Shown piece after piece: positions 23,923 through 34,645 of a DNA stretch of 64,000 nt. This DNA comes from Phenylobacterium sp. (lineage in GTDB: Bacteria > Pseudomonadota > Alphaproteobacteria > Caulobacterales > Caulobacteraceae), in NCBI RefSeq assembly GCF_013911965.1, contig NZ_JACESE010000001.1:1-64000 (forward strand), read 5' to 3'. Both the position numbers and the translations under genes were made by a program. Below the pieces are notes generated by a model. The model saw only the letters and a list, made by a program, of their open reading frames with translations, made no database searches and was not told where the DNA came from. Each line of letters starts with the position of its first letter. Within the stretch, counting starts at the first letter, position 1.

Positions 23923-24312
23923 TCAGGCCTCCCGGGCGGCGCGAACCGCCAGCAGCGCCGCCACCAGCGCCGGCCCGAACACGCCCGGCAGGTCGCCGGC
24001 GAGGTCCGCCAAGGTCGAACGGCCGCAGAGCGTGTCGAACAGGTGGACGCCGCCATGCAGGATCAGGAACCCTGCGGCCGCCCACAAGGCCGGCCAGGCC
24101 CGCGGCCGCCTAGCGAAGACCAGGAGCGCCGCGCCGGAGACCAGATAGGCCGCGCCCACATCGCGCACGAAATGGCTGTTGAAGGGGCCGGTCTTCACCA
24201 CCCCAGGCACGGCCTCGTACCAGGCGAAAGGCGCGCCCAGCATGGCGAGGCCGTTCACGGCGAGGCCAAGCCCCAGAAGGCCGCTGACCAGACTTTCCCA
24301 ATGTCGCACCAT
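23923..24312 (-). CDS. Four-span inner-membrane protein, ECF41 operon
   Basis: A 129 aa protein that I do not recognise. Four hydrophobic segments are visible at about 7-28, 48-66, 71-88 and 106-125. Conserved-looking polar residues within or near spans are NSHFVRDVG and HGGVHLFD (several His residues). It heads an operon with an AhpD-like protein and an ECF41 sigma factor, the stop touching the next start, so the three probably serve one stress response. A role as membrane sensor or redox partner is only a guess from position. Confidence 0.75.
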   Translation of the reverse strand: MVRHWESLVSGLLGLGLAVNGLAMLGAPFAWYEAVPGVVKTGPFNSHFVRDVGAAYLVSGAALLVFARRPRAWPALWAAAGFLILHGGVHLFDTLCGRSTLADLAGDLPGVFGPALVAALLAVRAAREA

Positions 24313-24381
24313 CCCGGCGCCTCCCTCGTTACGTGGCCAGGACGCGCGAGGACGGCGGCGTGTGACACGACCGGCCGCTTT

Positions 24382-25077
24382 TCAGCTCACCTTATCGAGC
24401 CAGTCCGGCAGTTCGGAGATGCTGGAGAGCTCGGCGAACCGGGGATGGCCCTCCGGCGCGTCGGCCATTTCGTGGGCCCAGGTCACCGCATAGGGGACGT
24501 GGGCGGCCCAGGCGCCCGCCTCCAGCGCCGGCAGGATGTCGGAGCGCAGGGAGTTGCCGCACATGGCGGCCTGGGCGGCGCCGGTTCCGTGGCGGCGGAA
24601 CACCCCCTCATAGGTCGAGGCGTCCTTCTCGCTGACGATCTCCACGGCCACGAACAGATCGCCCAGGCCGGACGCCGCCAGCTTCTGCTCCTGGTGCAGG
24701 AGGTCGCCCTTGGTGATCAGGATCAGCCGGTAGCGCTTCGAGAGCGCGGCCAGGGCGTCCTCCACGCCGGGCAGCGGCTCCACCGGCTCGGTGAGCATGG
24801 AGCGGCCGGCCGCGAGGATTTCGCGGATCACCCGCGGCGGCGCCTCGCCGCCGGTCAGCTCCATGGCGGTCTCGATCATCGAGAGGGTGAAGCCCTTCAC
24901 CCCATAGCCATAGAGGCGCAGGTTCCGCTTCTCCGTCTCGGCGAGCTTCGTCTCCAGGGTCGCCTGATCGGCGACGTCGGACAGAAGATCGAAGAACCGC
25001 GCCTGGGTCAGCCGGAACAGGGTTTCGTTGTGCCAGAGGGTGTCGTCGGCGTCCAAGCCGACCGTGGTGATGGTCAT
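24382..25077 (-). CDS. HAD-superfamily hydrolase
   Basis: A 231 aa haloacid-dehalogenase-type phosphohydrolase. Motif I is DADDTLW (nucleophile Asp9, acid Asp11), motif II is LITKGD, and the motif III/IV region includes VSEKDAS and GNSLRSDI. An inserted helical cap follows motif I, as in class C1 (YjjG-like) phosphatases. The ATG at 25077 is chosen because motif I must lie near the N-terminus; the longer frame adds unrelated Arg-rich sequence. It is divergent from the PAS-HisKA-REC gene. The substrate, possibly a sugar or nucleoside phosphate, cannot be assigned. Confidence 0.88.
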   Translation of the reverse strand: MTITTVGLDADDTLWHNETLFRLTQARFFDLLSDVADQATLETKLAETEKRNLRLYGYGVKGFTLSMIETAMELTGGEAPPRVIREILAAGRSMLTEPVEPLPGVEDALAALSKRYRLILITKGDLLHQEQKLAASGLGDLFVAVEIVSEKDASTYEGVFRRHGTGAAQAAMCGNSLRSDILPALEAGAWAAHVPYAVTWAHEMADAPEGHPRFAELSSISELPDWLDKVS

Positions 25078-25253
25078 GGCCGCCTCATATCGCCCGCGAG
25101 GCGGTTTGCGAACCGCCCGTGTCCAGACAGCAGGCGCCGGAGCGCTCACGCAACGAGCAACCCCAGGGCGAGATGCGACTTGATGCCCGTCGAAGGAATT
25201 CCGCAACACATGACGAGTCTCACTTCGGCGCCGGAGAGCGTTGGAGTTTGGGG

Positions 25254-26399
25254 ATGGCGGGCACGGGACTGGAGGCTGTGGGGCGGGCGGTCGTGCGCGT
25301 GCTCGACCGGTGGGTCGGCGGCGGCGTCCTGCGTCGGGCCGAGGGCGAGGCCGAGCAGGCCCGGGACCGCCTGCAGGCCGCCATCGACGCCTTTCCCGAG
25401 GGCGTCGTCTTCCTGGACGCCGAGGGGCGTTACATCCTCTGGAACGCGCGCTACGCCGAGATCTACCACCGCTCCGCCGACCTCTTCGCCCCGGGCCGCA
25501 AGCTCGCCGAGACCTTGCGGATCGGCGTCGAGCGCGGCGACTACCCCGAGGCGGCCGGCCGGGAGGAGGCGTGGATCGCCGAACGCCTCGCCAAGCTGGA
25601 GAACCCCACGGGCGAGCGGCTGGAGCAGCAGCTCTCCGACGGGCGCTGGCTGATGGTGGAGGACAGGCGCACCGCCGACGGCGGACTGATCGGTCTGCGC
25701 GTCGACATCACCGAGATGAAGCGTCAGGCCCAGGAACTGGCGCAGGCCCTGGAGCGGGAGGCCGCCGCCAGCCGGGCCAAGAGCGAGTTCCTGGCCGACA
25801 TGAGCCACGAGCTGCGCACGCCGCTGAACGGCGTCATGGGCCTGGCCCAGGCCCTGAGCGCGACGCCGCTCGACCCGGTCCAGAAGGGCGTGGTGGACGA
25901 GCTGATCGCCTCGGCGGCCCAGCTCGACGAGCTGGTCGGCGGTCTGCTGGCCTATGATCCCCTCACCGCCCCCCTCGCCGAGGCGAGCGCCGAGACGGTG
26001 GCCGAGGCCGCCGAGGCGCAGGGGCGCCTGCGCGTGCTCGTCGCCGACGACAACCCGACCAACCGCCGCGTGGTGGAGCTGATGCTGGACGCCGCGGGCG
26101 CCGAGGTGGTGAGCGTGGAGAACGGCGCCGAGGCGCTGGACGCCCTGCGCGCCGACGCCTTCGATCTCGTCCTCATGGACCTGCGCATGCCGGTGATGGA
26201 CGGCTTCGAGGCCATCCGCGCCATCCGTCAGGGCGAGGCCCAGCGGCCGGACGGCCGGCTGCCGATCATCGTGCTGTCGGCCAATTCGGCGCCCGAGGAC
26301 CGGGAGGCGAGCGCCGAGGCCGGCGCCGACCGTCACATCGCCAAGCCGATCCGCGCCGAGACCCTGTTCGGGGCCATTTCGGAGGTGCTGGGCGGCTAG
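25254..26399 (+). CDS. PAS-HisKA-REC protein lacking a kinase ATPase domain
   Basis: A 381 aa two-component-type protein. A PAS domain (about 38-150, ending GLRVDITEMK) is followed by a HisKA dimerisation helix pair with phospho-acceptor His185 (FLADMSHELRTPLNGV) and then a receiver domain (about 258-380) with acidic pocket D265/D266, phospho-acceptor Asp309 (LMDLRMPVMDG) and Lys364. Only about 25 residues separate the helix pair from the receiver, so the HATPase_c domain with its N, G1 and G2 boxes is absent. No frame break is seen. It may be a phosphotransfer or phosphatase adaptor rather than a kinase. No membrane span is present. Confidence 0.88.
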   Translation: MAGTGLEAVGRAVVRVLDRWVGGGVLRRAEGEAEQARDRLQAAIDAFPEGVVFLDAEGRYILWNARYAEIYHRSADLFAPGRKLAETLRIGVERGDYPEAAGREEAWIAERLAKLENPTGERLEQQLSDGRWLMVEDRRTADGGLIGLRVDITEMKRQAQELAQALEREAAASRAKSEFLADMSHELRTPLNGVMGLAQALSATPLDPVQKGVVDELIASAAQLDELVGGLLAYDPLTAPLAEASAETVAEAAEAQGRLRVLVADDNPTNRRVVELMLDAAGAEVVSVENGAEALDALRADAFDLVLMDLRMPVMDGFEAIRAIRQGEAQRPDGRLPIIVLSANSAPEDREASAEAGADRHIAKPIRAETLFGAISEVLGG

Positions 26400-26641
26400 G
26401 CTGCGCAGCCCGCATGCGCCTTGCGCACCCGCTCCGTCGAGGGCGGGTACTTGGCCAGCAGATGCGCCGGACGGATCGGCCGCGGGACGAAGCCGCCGCC
26501 GCAATTGGGGCAGGCGCCGCCGAGCCGGCTCTCCACGCAGTCGGCGCAGAAGGTGCATTCGAAGGTGCAGATGCGGGCCTGGTCGGAGTCCGGCGGCAGG
26601 TCGCGGTCGCAGCATTCGCAGTTCGGACGCAGGGCGAGCAT
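26396..26641 (-). CDS. DUF1272 zinc-binding-type small protein
   Basis: An 81 aa protein of the DUF1272 family. Cysteine pairs NCECCDRD, CTFECTFCADC and CPNCGGG indicate one or two structural zinc sites, and the C-terminal RPIRPAHLLAKYPPST is typical. It is predicted cytoplasmic and has no known activity. It overlaps the histidine-kinase-like gene at their convergent stops by 4 bases and is followed after 11 bases by the DUF1330 gene reading from the same strand. Confidence 0.88.
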   Translation of the reverse strand: MLALRPNCECCDRDLPPDSDQARICTFECTFCADCVESRLGGACPNCGGGFVPRPIRPAHLLAKYPPSTERVRKAHAGCAA

Positions 26642-26652
26642 GGCCAGGTCTC

Positions 26653-27093
26653 CTACTCGCCGAAGCCCTCGCCGGGCTCGGTGGGCGACATGCGGATCAG
26701 TCGGGAGTCGGCCACGCCGGCGGTGCGATGGGCGACCAGCTGCTGGTACTCCGGATCGCGCACCATGGAGATGAAGGCCTCCGCGTTCGGATAGGCGGCG
26801 ATGAAGGCGATGTCCCAGGCCTCATCCTGCGGCCCGGTCAGAGTCACTTCCGGCTTTCCCACCCAGACCTGGGCGCCGCCGAGACGCTTGAAGATGTGGG
26901 CGGTGGTGCGGCCGTAGGCCTGATAGGCCTCGCGCCCCGTCATGCCCCTGCCGTGGTTGGGATGGCCTTCGGGATAGTCCGCCAGGGGCTTCAGGCGCAC
27001 CAGGTTCAGCATGTGGACGGGCTGGTCCCGAGGCAGCGACTTGAAGAGCTCCCAGGCCTGGCGGTCGGGATCGATATGGCCGGACTGCGACAT
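26653..27093 (-). CDS. DUF1330-family protein
   Basis: A 146 aa protein of the DUF1330 group (ferredoxin-like dimeric alpha-beta barrel fold). Visible family blocks are PVHMLNLVRLKPLADYP, a Tyr-containing YQAYGRTTAHIF, and the closing FIAAYPNAEAFISMVRDPEYQQLVAHRTAGVADSRLI (about 103-139; AFISM and DSRLI are diagnostic). The ATG at 27093 is preferred because the family starts near there. It is upstream of the DUF1272 gene on the same strand and divergent from carA. The biological role is unknown; related folds include monooxygenases. Confidence 0.82.
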   Translation of the reverse strand: MSQSGHIDPDRQAWELFKSLPRDQPVHMLNLVRLKPLADYPEGHPNHGRGMTGREAYQAYGRTTAHIFKRLGGAQVWVGKPEVTLTGPQDEAWDIAFIAAYPNAEAFISMVRDPEYQQLVAHRTAGVADSRLIRMSPTEPGEGFGE

Positions 27094-27164
27094 GGCGTCT
27101 CCCTCGTTCGTTTCCGCAAGGCTAGTCGAGGCGTCCGCGCCGGTCACCCGCCCGGTGAGGCGCA

Positions 27165-27191
27165 TTGACCGCGGGAGATCGAGTCATTACC
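27165..27191 (+). promoter_or_regulatory. Candidate carA promoter
   Basis: TTGACC (27165-27170) followed after 15 bases by ATTACC (27186-27191) is the best -35/-10-like pair in the DUF1330-carA gap. Transcription would start near 27199, immediately before the leader hairpins. The -10 match is weak. Confidence 0.3.
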
Positions 27192-27193
27192 TA

Positions 27194-27240
27194 CCCGGCC
27201 GTTTGGTCGGCGGGCGGGGTTCACCCTCGCCCGCCTTTTT
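27194..27240 (+). promoter_or_regulatory. Putative transcription attenuator in the carA leader
   Basis: A perfect 8-bp stem, GGCGGGCG (27209-27216) with CGCCCGCC (27228-27235), runs straight into TTTTT (27236-27240), a textbook intrinsic terminator 33 bases before the carA ATG. No plus-strand gene lies upstream that needs it. A second fold pairs CCC-G-GCCG (27194-27201) with CGGCGGG (27208-27214), sharing the terminator's 5' arm, so the two folds exclude each other. This is the arrangement of an attenuator responding to pyrimidine or arginine supply; the sensor is not identified. Confidence 0.6.
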
Positions 27241-27272
27241 GCGACCATAGCCCACCCGCAAAGGAGTCCCCC

Positions 27273-28442
27273 ATGACGAGCCAACTTCTCTCCGGCGCGA
27301 CCGGCGTGCTGGCCCTGGCCGACGGGACCGTCCTTCAGGGGATCGGCGTCGGCGCGACCGGCGACGCGGTGGGCGAGGTCTGCTTCAACACCGCCATGAC
27401 GGGTTATCAGGAGATCCTGACGGACCCCTCGTACATGGCCCAGATCGTGGCCTTCACCTTCCCGCACATGGGCAATGTCGGGACCAATGTTCAGGACATC
27501 GAGCAGATGTCCGGCGCGGCCGAAACCGCCGCCCGCGGCGCCATCTTCCGCGACGTGCCGACCGCCCCGGCCAACTGGCGTTCCGACGCCGACCTGCAGA
27601 CCTGGATGGCGCGGCGCAGCGTCATCGGGCTGGCGGGGGTCGACACCCGGGCGCTCACCCGCCGCATCCGCGAGCAGGGCATGCCGCACGGCGTCATCGC
27701 CCACGACCCCCAGGGCCGCTTCGACCTCGAAGACCTGATCGCCAAGGCCCGGCGCTGGACTGGCCTCGTCGGCCTGGACCTGGCCAAGGACGCCTCCTGC
27801 CTGCAGCCCTTCGTCTATGACGAGGGCCTGTGGAACTGGCCCGAGGGCTACGCCCAGCCTCTGCCGGAGCCGAAGTACAATGTCGTGGTCCTCGACTATG
27901 GCGTGAAGCGCAACATCCTGCGCGCGCTCACCAGCATCGGCGCGCGGGCCACCGTCCTGCCGGCCTCGACCAGCGCCGAGGACGTGCTGGCGCGCAATCC
28001 GGACGGCATCCTGCTGTCGAACGGGCCCGGCGATCCGGCCGCCACCGGCGCCTATGCGGTGCCGGAGATCCGCAAGCTGGTGGACAGCGACAAGCCGGTC
28101 TTCGGCATCTGCCTGGGTCATCAGATGCTGTCCCTGGCGCTGGGCGCCCGCACGGTGAAGATGGAGCAGGGCCACCACGGGGCCAACCACCCGGTGAAGG
28201 ACCTGACCACCGGCAAGGTGGAGATCGTCTCCATGAACCACGGCTTCACGGTCGACCGCGACAGCCTGCCGGCGCCGGTGATGGAGACCCACGTGTCGCT
28301 GTTCGACGGCACCAACGCCGGCGTGGCTCTGAAGGACCGGCCGGTCTTCTCCGTCCAGCACCACCCGGAGGCGTCCCCGGGACCGACGGACTCGCTCTAC
28401 CTGTTCGAGCGCTTCGCCGGCCACATGGACGCGGCGCGCTAG
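27273..28442 (+). CDS. carA: Carbamoyl-phosphate synthase small (glutaminase) subunit
   Basis: Class I glutamine amidotransferase subunit that feeds ammonia to CarB for arginine and pyrimidine synthesis; 389 aa. The N-terminal CPSase domain ([31 protein letters not shown]) precedes the GATase domain with nucleophile Cys in FGICLGHQM and the His-Glu pair in HHPEASPGP. An AAGGAG site precedes the ATG. carB is on the same strand but about 2.6 kb away, separated by minus-strand sigma/anti-sigma and cupin genes and the cold shock gene, so carA and carB need separate promoters. Confidence 0.97.
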   Translation: MTSQLLSGATGVLALADGTVLQGIGVGATGDAVGEVCFNTAMTGYQEILTDPSYMAQIVAFTFPHMGNVGTNVQDIEQMSGAAETAARGAIFRDVPTAPANWRSDADLQTWMARRSVIGLAGVDTRALTRRIREQGMPHGVIAHDPQGRFDLEDLIAKARRWTGLVGLDLAKDASCLQPFVYDEGLWNWPEGYAQPLPEPKYNVVVLDYGVKRNILRALTSIGARATVLPASTSAEDVLARNPDGILLSNGPGDPAATGAYAVPEIRKLVDSDKPVFGICLGHQMLSLALGARTVKMEQGHHGANHPVKDLTTGKVEIVSMNHGFTVDRDSLPAPVMETHVSLFDGTNAGVALKDRPVFSVQHHPEASPGPTDSLYLFERFAGHMDAAR

Positions 28443-28451
28443 GCGGGGTCC

Positions 28452-28476
28452 GACGCGGCGGTTCGCCCGCCGCGTC
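28452..28476. terminator. Convergent terminator hairpin between carA and the anti-sigma gene
   Basis: GACGCGGCGG (28452-28461) and CCGCCGCGTC (28467-28476) form a perfect 10-bp stem with a 5-base loop in the 46-bp gap between two convergent genes. No strong U-tract follows on either strand, so termination efficiency is uncertain. Confidence 0.5.
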
Positions 28477-28488
28477 AGAGCCTTCCCA

Positions 28489-29223
28489 TCAGATCCGGCC
28501 GAGTTCGCCCACGGCGGCCACGGGGCCGCTCGGCCCCTGCTGCGTCGAGCCGCCCGGCGGCTCGACCGAGACGGCCAGTTCCGCGCCCTCGTGGGCCAGC
28601 TGCGACAGCGACCTGTCGAGCGCGACCGTGCGCACCGTCCCCGGCTCCACTGTGCCCAGCGAGCGCGGCACGCCGTCCTCCTCGGGGATCAGCCACAGCT
28701 CGTGGACGTGCAGCGGATCGGTCCCCGGCGGCACCAGCGAGGTGACGATCAGGGCCTGACGCACGGGATCGTAGGAGGCGACGAAGAGCGGCTGACCCGC
28801 CTCGGTGCTCAGATTGGCGTTCAGCAGCGGAGCCGGCGCCGGCGCCGGCTGGGTGATCACCTCCGGCGGACGGGCCCCGAAATAGATCGCGAGCGCCAGG
28901 CTGGCGGCGGCCAGCCCCATGGCGCCGACGGTGGCCGAGCGCCAGAAGGCCAGGCGGCGGCCGAAGGCGGCGGCCGGCGCATTGTCGTTGACCGGCAGGG
29001 CGCGTTCGATCCGCGGCCAGACCGCCGCCGAGGGCGTCACCGCGGGAATCTCCGCTCCCAGGGGCCCCAGGCGGACGCGCCAGGCGTCCACCTGCTGGGC
29101 GAAGGCGGGATCGGCGGCCATGCGCCGCTCCGCCGCAGCCCGCTCCGCCGCGGTCAGCACGCCAAGCGCATGTTCGGCCGCCAGGGCCTCGGGTTCGTTC
29201 AGTTCAGGACCTGTGTCGCTCAT
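28489..29223 (-). CDS. Anti-sigma factor, RskA-like
   Basis: A 244 aa membrane-spanning anti-sigma factor. The N-terminal cytoplasmic zinc-less anti-sigma segment (EALAAEHALGVLTAAERAAAERRM, residues 12-35, shown in part) binds the sigma factor. One transmembrane helix is at about 97-116, and the C-terminal periplasmic RskA-type domain has LHVHELWLIPEEDG and LAVSVEPPGGS. The ATG overlaps the stop of the ECF sigma gene (ATGA), so the pair is co-translated. Signal-induced proteolysis or conformational release of the sigma factor is the family's expected mode. Confidence 0.9.
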   Translation of the reverse strand: MSDTGPELNEPEALAAEHALGVLTAAERAAAERRMAADPAFAQQVDAWRVRLGPLGAEIPAVTPSAAVWPRIERALPVNDNAPAAAFGRRLAFWRSATVGAMGLAAASLALAIYFGARPPEVITQPAPAPAPLLNANLSTEAGQPLFVASYDPVRQALIVTSLVPPGTDPLHVHELWLIPEEDGVPRSLGTVEPGTVRTVALDRSLSQLAHEGAELAVSVEPPGGSTQQGPSGPVAAVGELGRI

Positions 29224-29771
29224 GGCTCCAGGCACCCTTTCAGCTTCATCAGCCCCCGCCGAATCCAGCTCTTCACCGTGCCGAGCGGCGTCTCCAGCCG
29301 CTTGGCGAGGGCTTCGTATGTGACGCCTTCGAAGAAGGCGGTGCGGATCGCGTGCTGCGTCCGCTCGTCCAGTTCGGCCAGGCACTGCTGCAGAGCGCTG
29401 ACCTGTTCAGCCGACTCCAGCAGGGCCACGGCCTCCGGCGCCGGATCGGCGATCTCCAGCTCCTCCACCTGCTCGGCGTGAGCCAGCGGTCCGCGGGCGC
29501 GCAGCCGATCGATCGCCCGGTTCCGGGCGATGGTGGAGATCCAGGTCATCACGCTCGCCCGGCTCGCATCGAACCGGTCGGCGCGTCGCCAGATCGTGAC
29601 ATAGACCTCCTGCAGCACGTCCTCGCTCTCGTCCTTGTCCGAGAGGATACGTAGGCAGACGCCGAACAGCTTCGACGAGGTGGCCTGATAAAGTTGTCGC
29701 AGGGCGTCGCGATCGCCGGTGGCGATCTGGGACATCAGGATGGCGAGGTCGTCGGGTGTCGCGGCGGGCAC
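29220..29771 (-). CDS. ECF-family RNA polymerase sigma factor (SigK-like)
   Basis: A 183 aa ECF sigma factor. Region 2 is KLFGVCLRILSDKDESEDVLQEVYVTIW and region 4 is GVTYEALAKRLETPLGTVKSWIRRGLMKLK (sub-motifs EDVLQE and GTVKSW are diagnostic). It is paired by a 4-base overlap with an RskA-like anti-sigma factor. The likely start is a GTG at 29771 with a weak ribosome binding site; an ATG at 29735 is an alternative that would trim 12 residues. The regulon is unknown; the nearest minus-strand gene upstream encodes a secreted cupin. Confidence 0.92.
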   Translation of the reverse strand: MPAATPDDLAILMSQIATGDRDALRQLYQATSSKLFGVCLRILSDKDESEDVLQEVYVTIWRRADRFDASRASVMTWISTIARNRAIDRLRARGPLAHAEQVEELEIADPAPEAVALLESAEQVSALQQCLAELDERTQHAIRTAFFEGVTYEALAKRLETPLGTVKSWIRRGLMKLKGCLEP

Positions 29772-29907
29772 GGGGACTCGTCAGTTGGCGCAGCGTCAGA
29801 ATCTGCACGGCAAGCCTGCCCATGCGGCGCGTCGAGGGCAAGCCCGCGCCTCGAAGGCGCACGAACAGGACCGAGCGGCGAAGGGGCGCGCCGGCCGGTC
29901 CGGCGGC

Positions 29908-30327
29908 TCAGAGGCCCGCAGGCGCCTGTTCGATCAGGAGAACCTCGGCCGGTTCGGAGCCCATGGCCCTGCCCGTGTGCCACTGGCCGGCGGATTCGAC
30001 GGCGAACTCGCCGGCGACCACTTCCTGTTCGGCGCCGGTGACCAGGTTCGACACCTGCAGACGGCCGGACTGGACGTAGATGTAGCGCAGGGCGGTGCGG
30101 GCGTTGTCGGGCAAGCTCTCGCCCGGGGCCAGGGTGGCGCGGACGACGGTCATGCGGACCTTTTCGCCCTGGGCGGGCTCGTCGTCCTGCGGCAGGGCCA
30201 GGCCCATGGCCGGGACGGCCGTGCTGGGCGGCGTCGGGAGGGTGGCCGCCGCCTGGGCGACGCCGGCGAAGGCGAGGCCGGGAATCGCAGCCGAAAGCGC
30301 GAAGGCGGCAAGAGTTAATTTTCTCAT
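29908..30327 (-). CDS. Secreted cupin-domain protein
   Basis: A 139 aa exported protein. The signal peptide (about 1-27, cleavage AQAAA) is followed by a single beta-barrel cupin domain: RATLAPGESLPD, then RYIYVQSGRLQVSN, VVAGEFAVESAGQWHTG and a closing VLLIEQAP. The metal-binding His set of canonical cupins is reduced to one clear His (QWHTG), so enzymatic activity is doubtful. A GGAGG site precedes the ATG at 30327, and the longer frame is rejected because the signal peptide starts there. The position suggests it could be a target of the adjacent ECF sigma factor. Confidence 0.82.
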   Translation of the reverse strand: MRKLTLAAFALSAAIPGLAFAGVAQAAATLPTPPSTAVPAMGLALPQDDEPAQGEKVRMTVVRATLAPGESLPDNARTALRYIYVQSGRLQVSNLVTGAEQEVVAGEFAVESAGQWHTGRAMGSEPAEVLLIEQAPAGL

Positions 30328-30669
30328 AATGATCCTCCCACATCCGCCGTAGCACGCGGCGGGCCAGTTTCGCCAACGCAAACTGGCGAGCGGAGTTCGT
30401 CTGGAAAGCGAACCGCGGGGGCTCCCCGCCGTGGGGCGCCGCCGCCCCAAAATGGGTCGCCCGCCTTCGGCGGCGGGGAGAAGCCGCGCGCGATTCAACT
30501 TGCGGCGCCCATGGATTTCGGCCAATCTTCGAGGGTCAATTTCGTAAGGGCACGGTCGACTTCTCCAGCCACCATCCGGCCCGGACACGCTCTCCCGCAG
30601 CTCAGCCCGATCTTGATCCCCCGCACGACTTCCTGCGGGCGGCCGACCTATCCAAGGACTCTACCCCCC
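30328..30669. other. 342-bp intergenic region between cupin and cold-shock genes, rich in hairpins
   Basis: No open frame with coding character is seen. The left part holds the cupin promoter and ribosome binding site. From 30363 to 30480 are four strong inverted repeats: GCCAGTTT/AAACTGGC (30363-30387); an outer pair CTCCCCGCCG/CGGCGGGGAG (30422-30431 with 30471-30480); an inner TGGGGCG/CGCCCCA (30432-30449); and CCGCC-TTC-GGCGG (30461-30473). The last 190 bases probably form the promoter and long 5' leader usual for cold-shock genes. Confidence 0.55.
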
Positions 30670-30876
30670 ATGTCTACCGGCACTGTTAAGTGGTTCAACG
30701 GCCAAAAGGGCTACGGCTTCATCAAACCCGATGACGGCGGCGCCGACGTCTTCGTGCACATCTCGGCCGTGGAACGCGCCGGCCTGCGCACCCTCAATGA
30801 GGGCGACAAGATCACCTACGACCTGGAGCGTGATCGCCGCAGCGGCAAGATGGCCGCTTCGAACCTTCAGGTCTAA
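30670..30876 (+). CDS. Cold-shock protein, CspA family
   Basis: A 68 aa single cold-shock domain that binds single-stranded RNA and DNA. RNP1 is KGYGFIKPD and RNP2 is VFVHIS; the start MSTGTVKWFNGQ is canonical. It acts as an RNA chaperone in the cytoplasm. A long untranslated leader (the intergenic region described at 30328-30669) precedes it, as is normal for csp genes, and a good hairpin terminator follows 32 bases after the stop, so it is a monocistronic unit. Confidence 0.96.
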   Translation: MSTGTVKWFNGQKGYGFIKPDDGGADVFVHISAVERAGLRTLNEGDKITYDLERDRRSGKMAASNLQV

Positions 30877-30908
30877 GCTTTCGGGCTGGACTGTCAGAGG
30901 TTTTCGGA

Positions 30909-30934
30909 GGCCGGCGCGAAAGCGCCGGCCTCTT
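30909..30934 (+). terminator. Intrinsic terminator of the cold-shock gene
   Basis: GGCCGGCGC (30909-30917) pairs perfectly with GCGCCGGCC (30922-30930) around a GAAA tetraloop and is followed by TCTT. The GNRA loop and 9-bp GC stem make it very stable. Confidence 0.75.
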
Positions 30935-31078
30935 GCGTTTCCAGGCGCCCGTTAACCGCTGCGGCGCAGGAGGCGCTTGCGCGCCCCCGACTCCCCCACT
31001 AAACGGGCGCCTTAACCTGCATTCTGACTGGTGTCGGGCGCGCGACTGTGCGCGACCGTCCTTGCGCGCGGAAGAAAC

Positions 31079-34381
<3,303 letters not shown>

Positions 34382-34402
34382 TACTTTTGTACATCGCGCT
34401 CA

Positions 34403-34427
34403 AAAATGACCGATTTTTGGTCGTTTT
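34403..34427 (+). terminator. Probable carB terminator hairpin
   Basis: AAAATGACC (34403-34411) pairs with GGTCGTTTT (34419-34427), with one T-G wobble, around a GATTTTT loop. The stem ends in U residues. It lies 21 bases after the carB stop in an unusually AT-rich patch and overlaps the -35 element of the following candidate promoter. Confidence 0.5.
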
Positions 34428-34450
34428 GACAAAACGGTGTTCGGATAATG
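34425..34450 (+). promoter_or_regulatory. Candidate housekeeping promoter of the microprotein gene
   Basis: TTGACA (34426-34431) is followed after 11 bases by GGATAATG. This matches the Caulobacter housekeeping pattern TTGAC-N10-14-GCTANAWC better than the E. coli one. The AT-rich patch 34382-34452 stands out from its GC-rich surroundings. Transcription would start near 34457 and give a leader of about 190 bases. Confidence 0.5.
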
Positions 34451-34456
34451 TTTGAC

Positions 34457-34645
34457 GCGCCCCCCGACCGGGCGCAGGCTTCCCGGAGTCGCCTGGCTTC
34501 GTCGGGCGCACGGGCGCTTACGGGCGGCCCACCATCGTAACCGCCCGCACGCGGCGTCTTCCCGTGACGCCTTCCGCAGTCCGGCGGCGGACCCAGCCAC
34601 AAGAGCTGGGGCCCGCAACCCACAAGACTGTCAGGGAGTACGTCC
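34457..34645 (+). promoter_or_regulatory. Structured 5' leader of unknown class
   Basis: About 190 non-coding bases lie between the candidate promoter and the 56-codon gene. Two clear hairpins are visible: CGGGCGG/CCGCCCG around 34520-34548 and CCCAGC/GCTGGG around 34593-34612. I could not match it to a riboswitch class I know (checked by eye against yybP-ykoY, guanidine, cobalamin and SAM-II signatures). It could be a riboswitch, a protein-binding leader or simply a long leader. Confidence 0.4.

Noticed and set aside
22493-24085. 530-codon frame joining the ECF sigma gene to upstream sequence
   Set aside because: The N-terminal 230 residues are an out-of-frame shadow of the AhpD-like gene; a GTG with a good ribosome binding site at 23374 gives the proper sigma start.
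30950-31016. TTAACC half-sites upstream of carB as a CtrA box
   Set aside because: The two half-sites are about 55 bp apart, not the 7-base spacing of a TTAA-N7-TTAA site.
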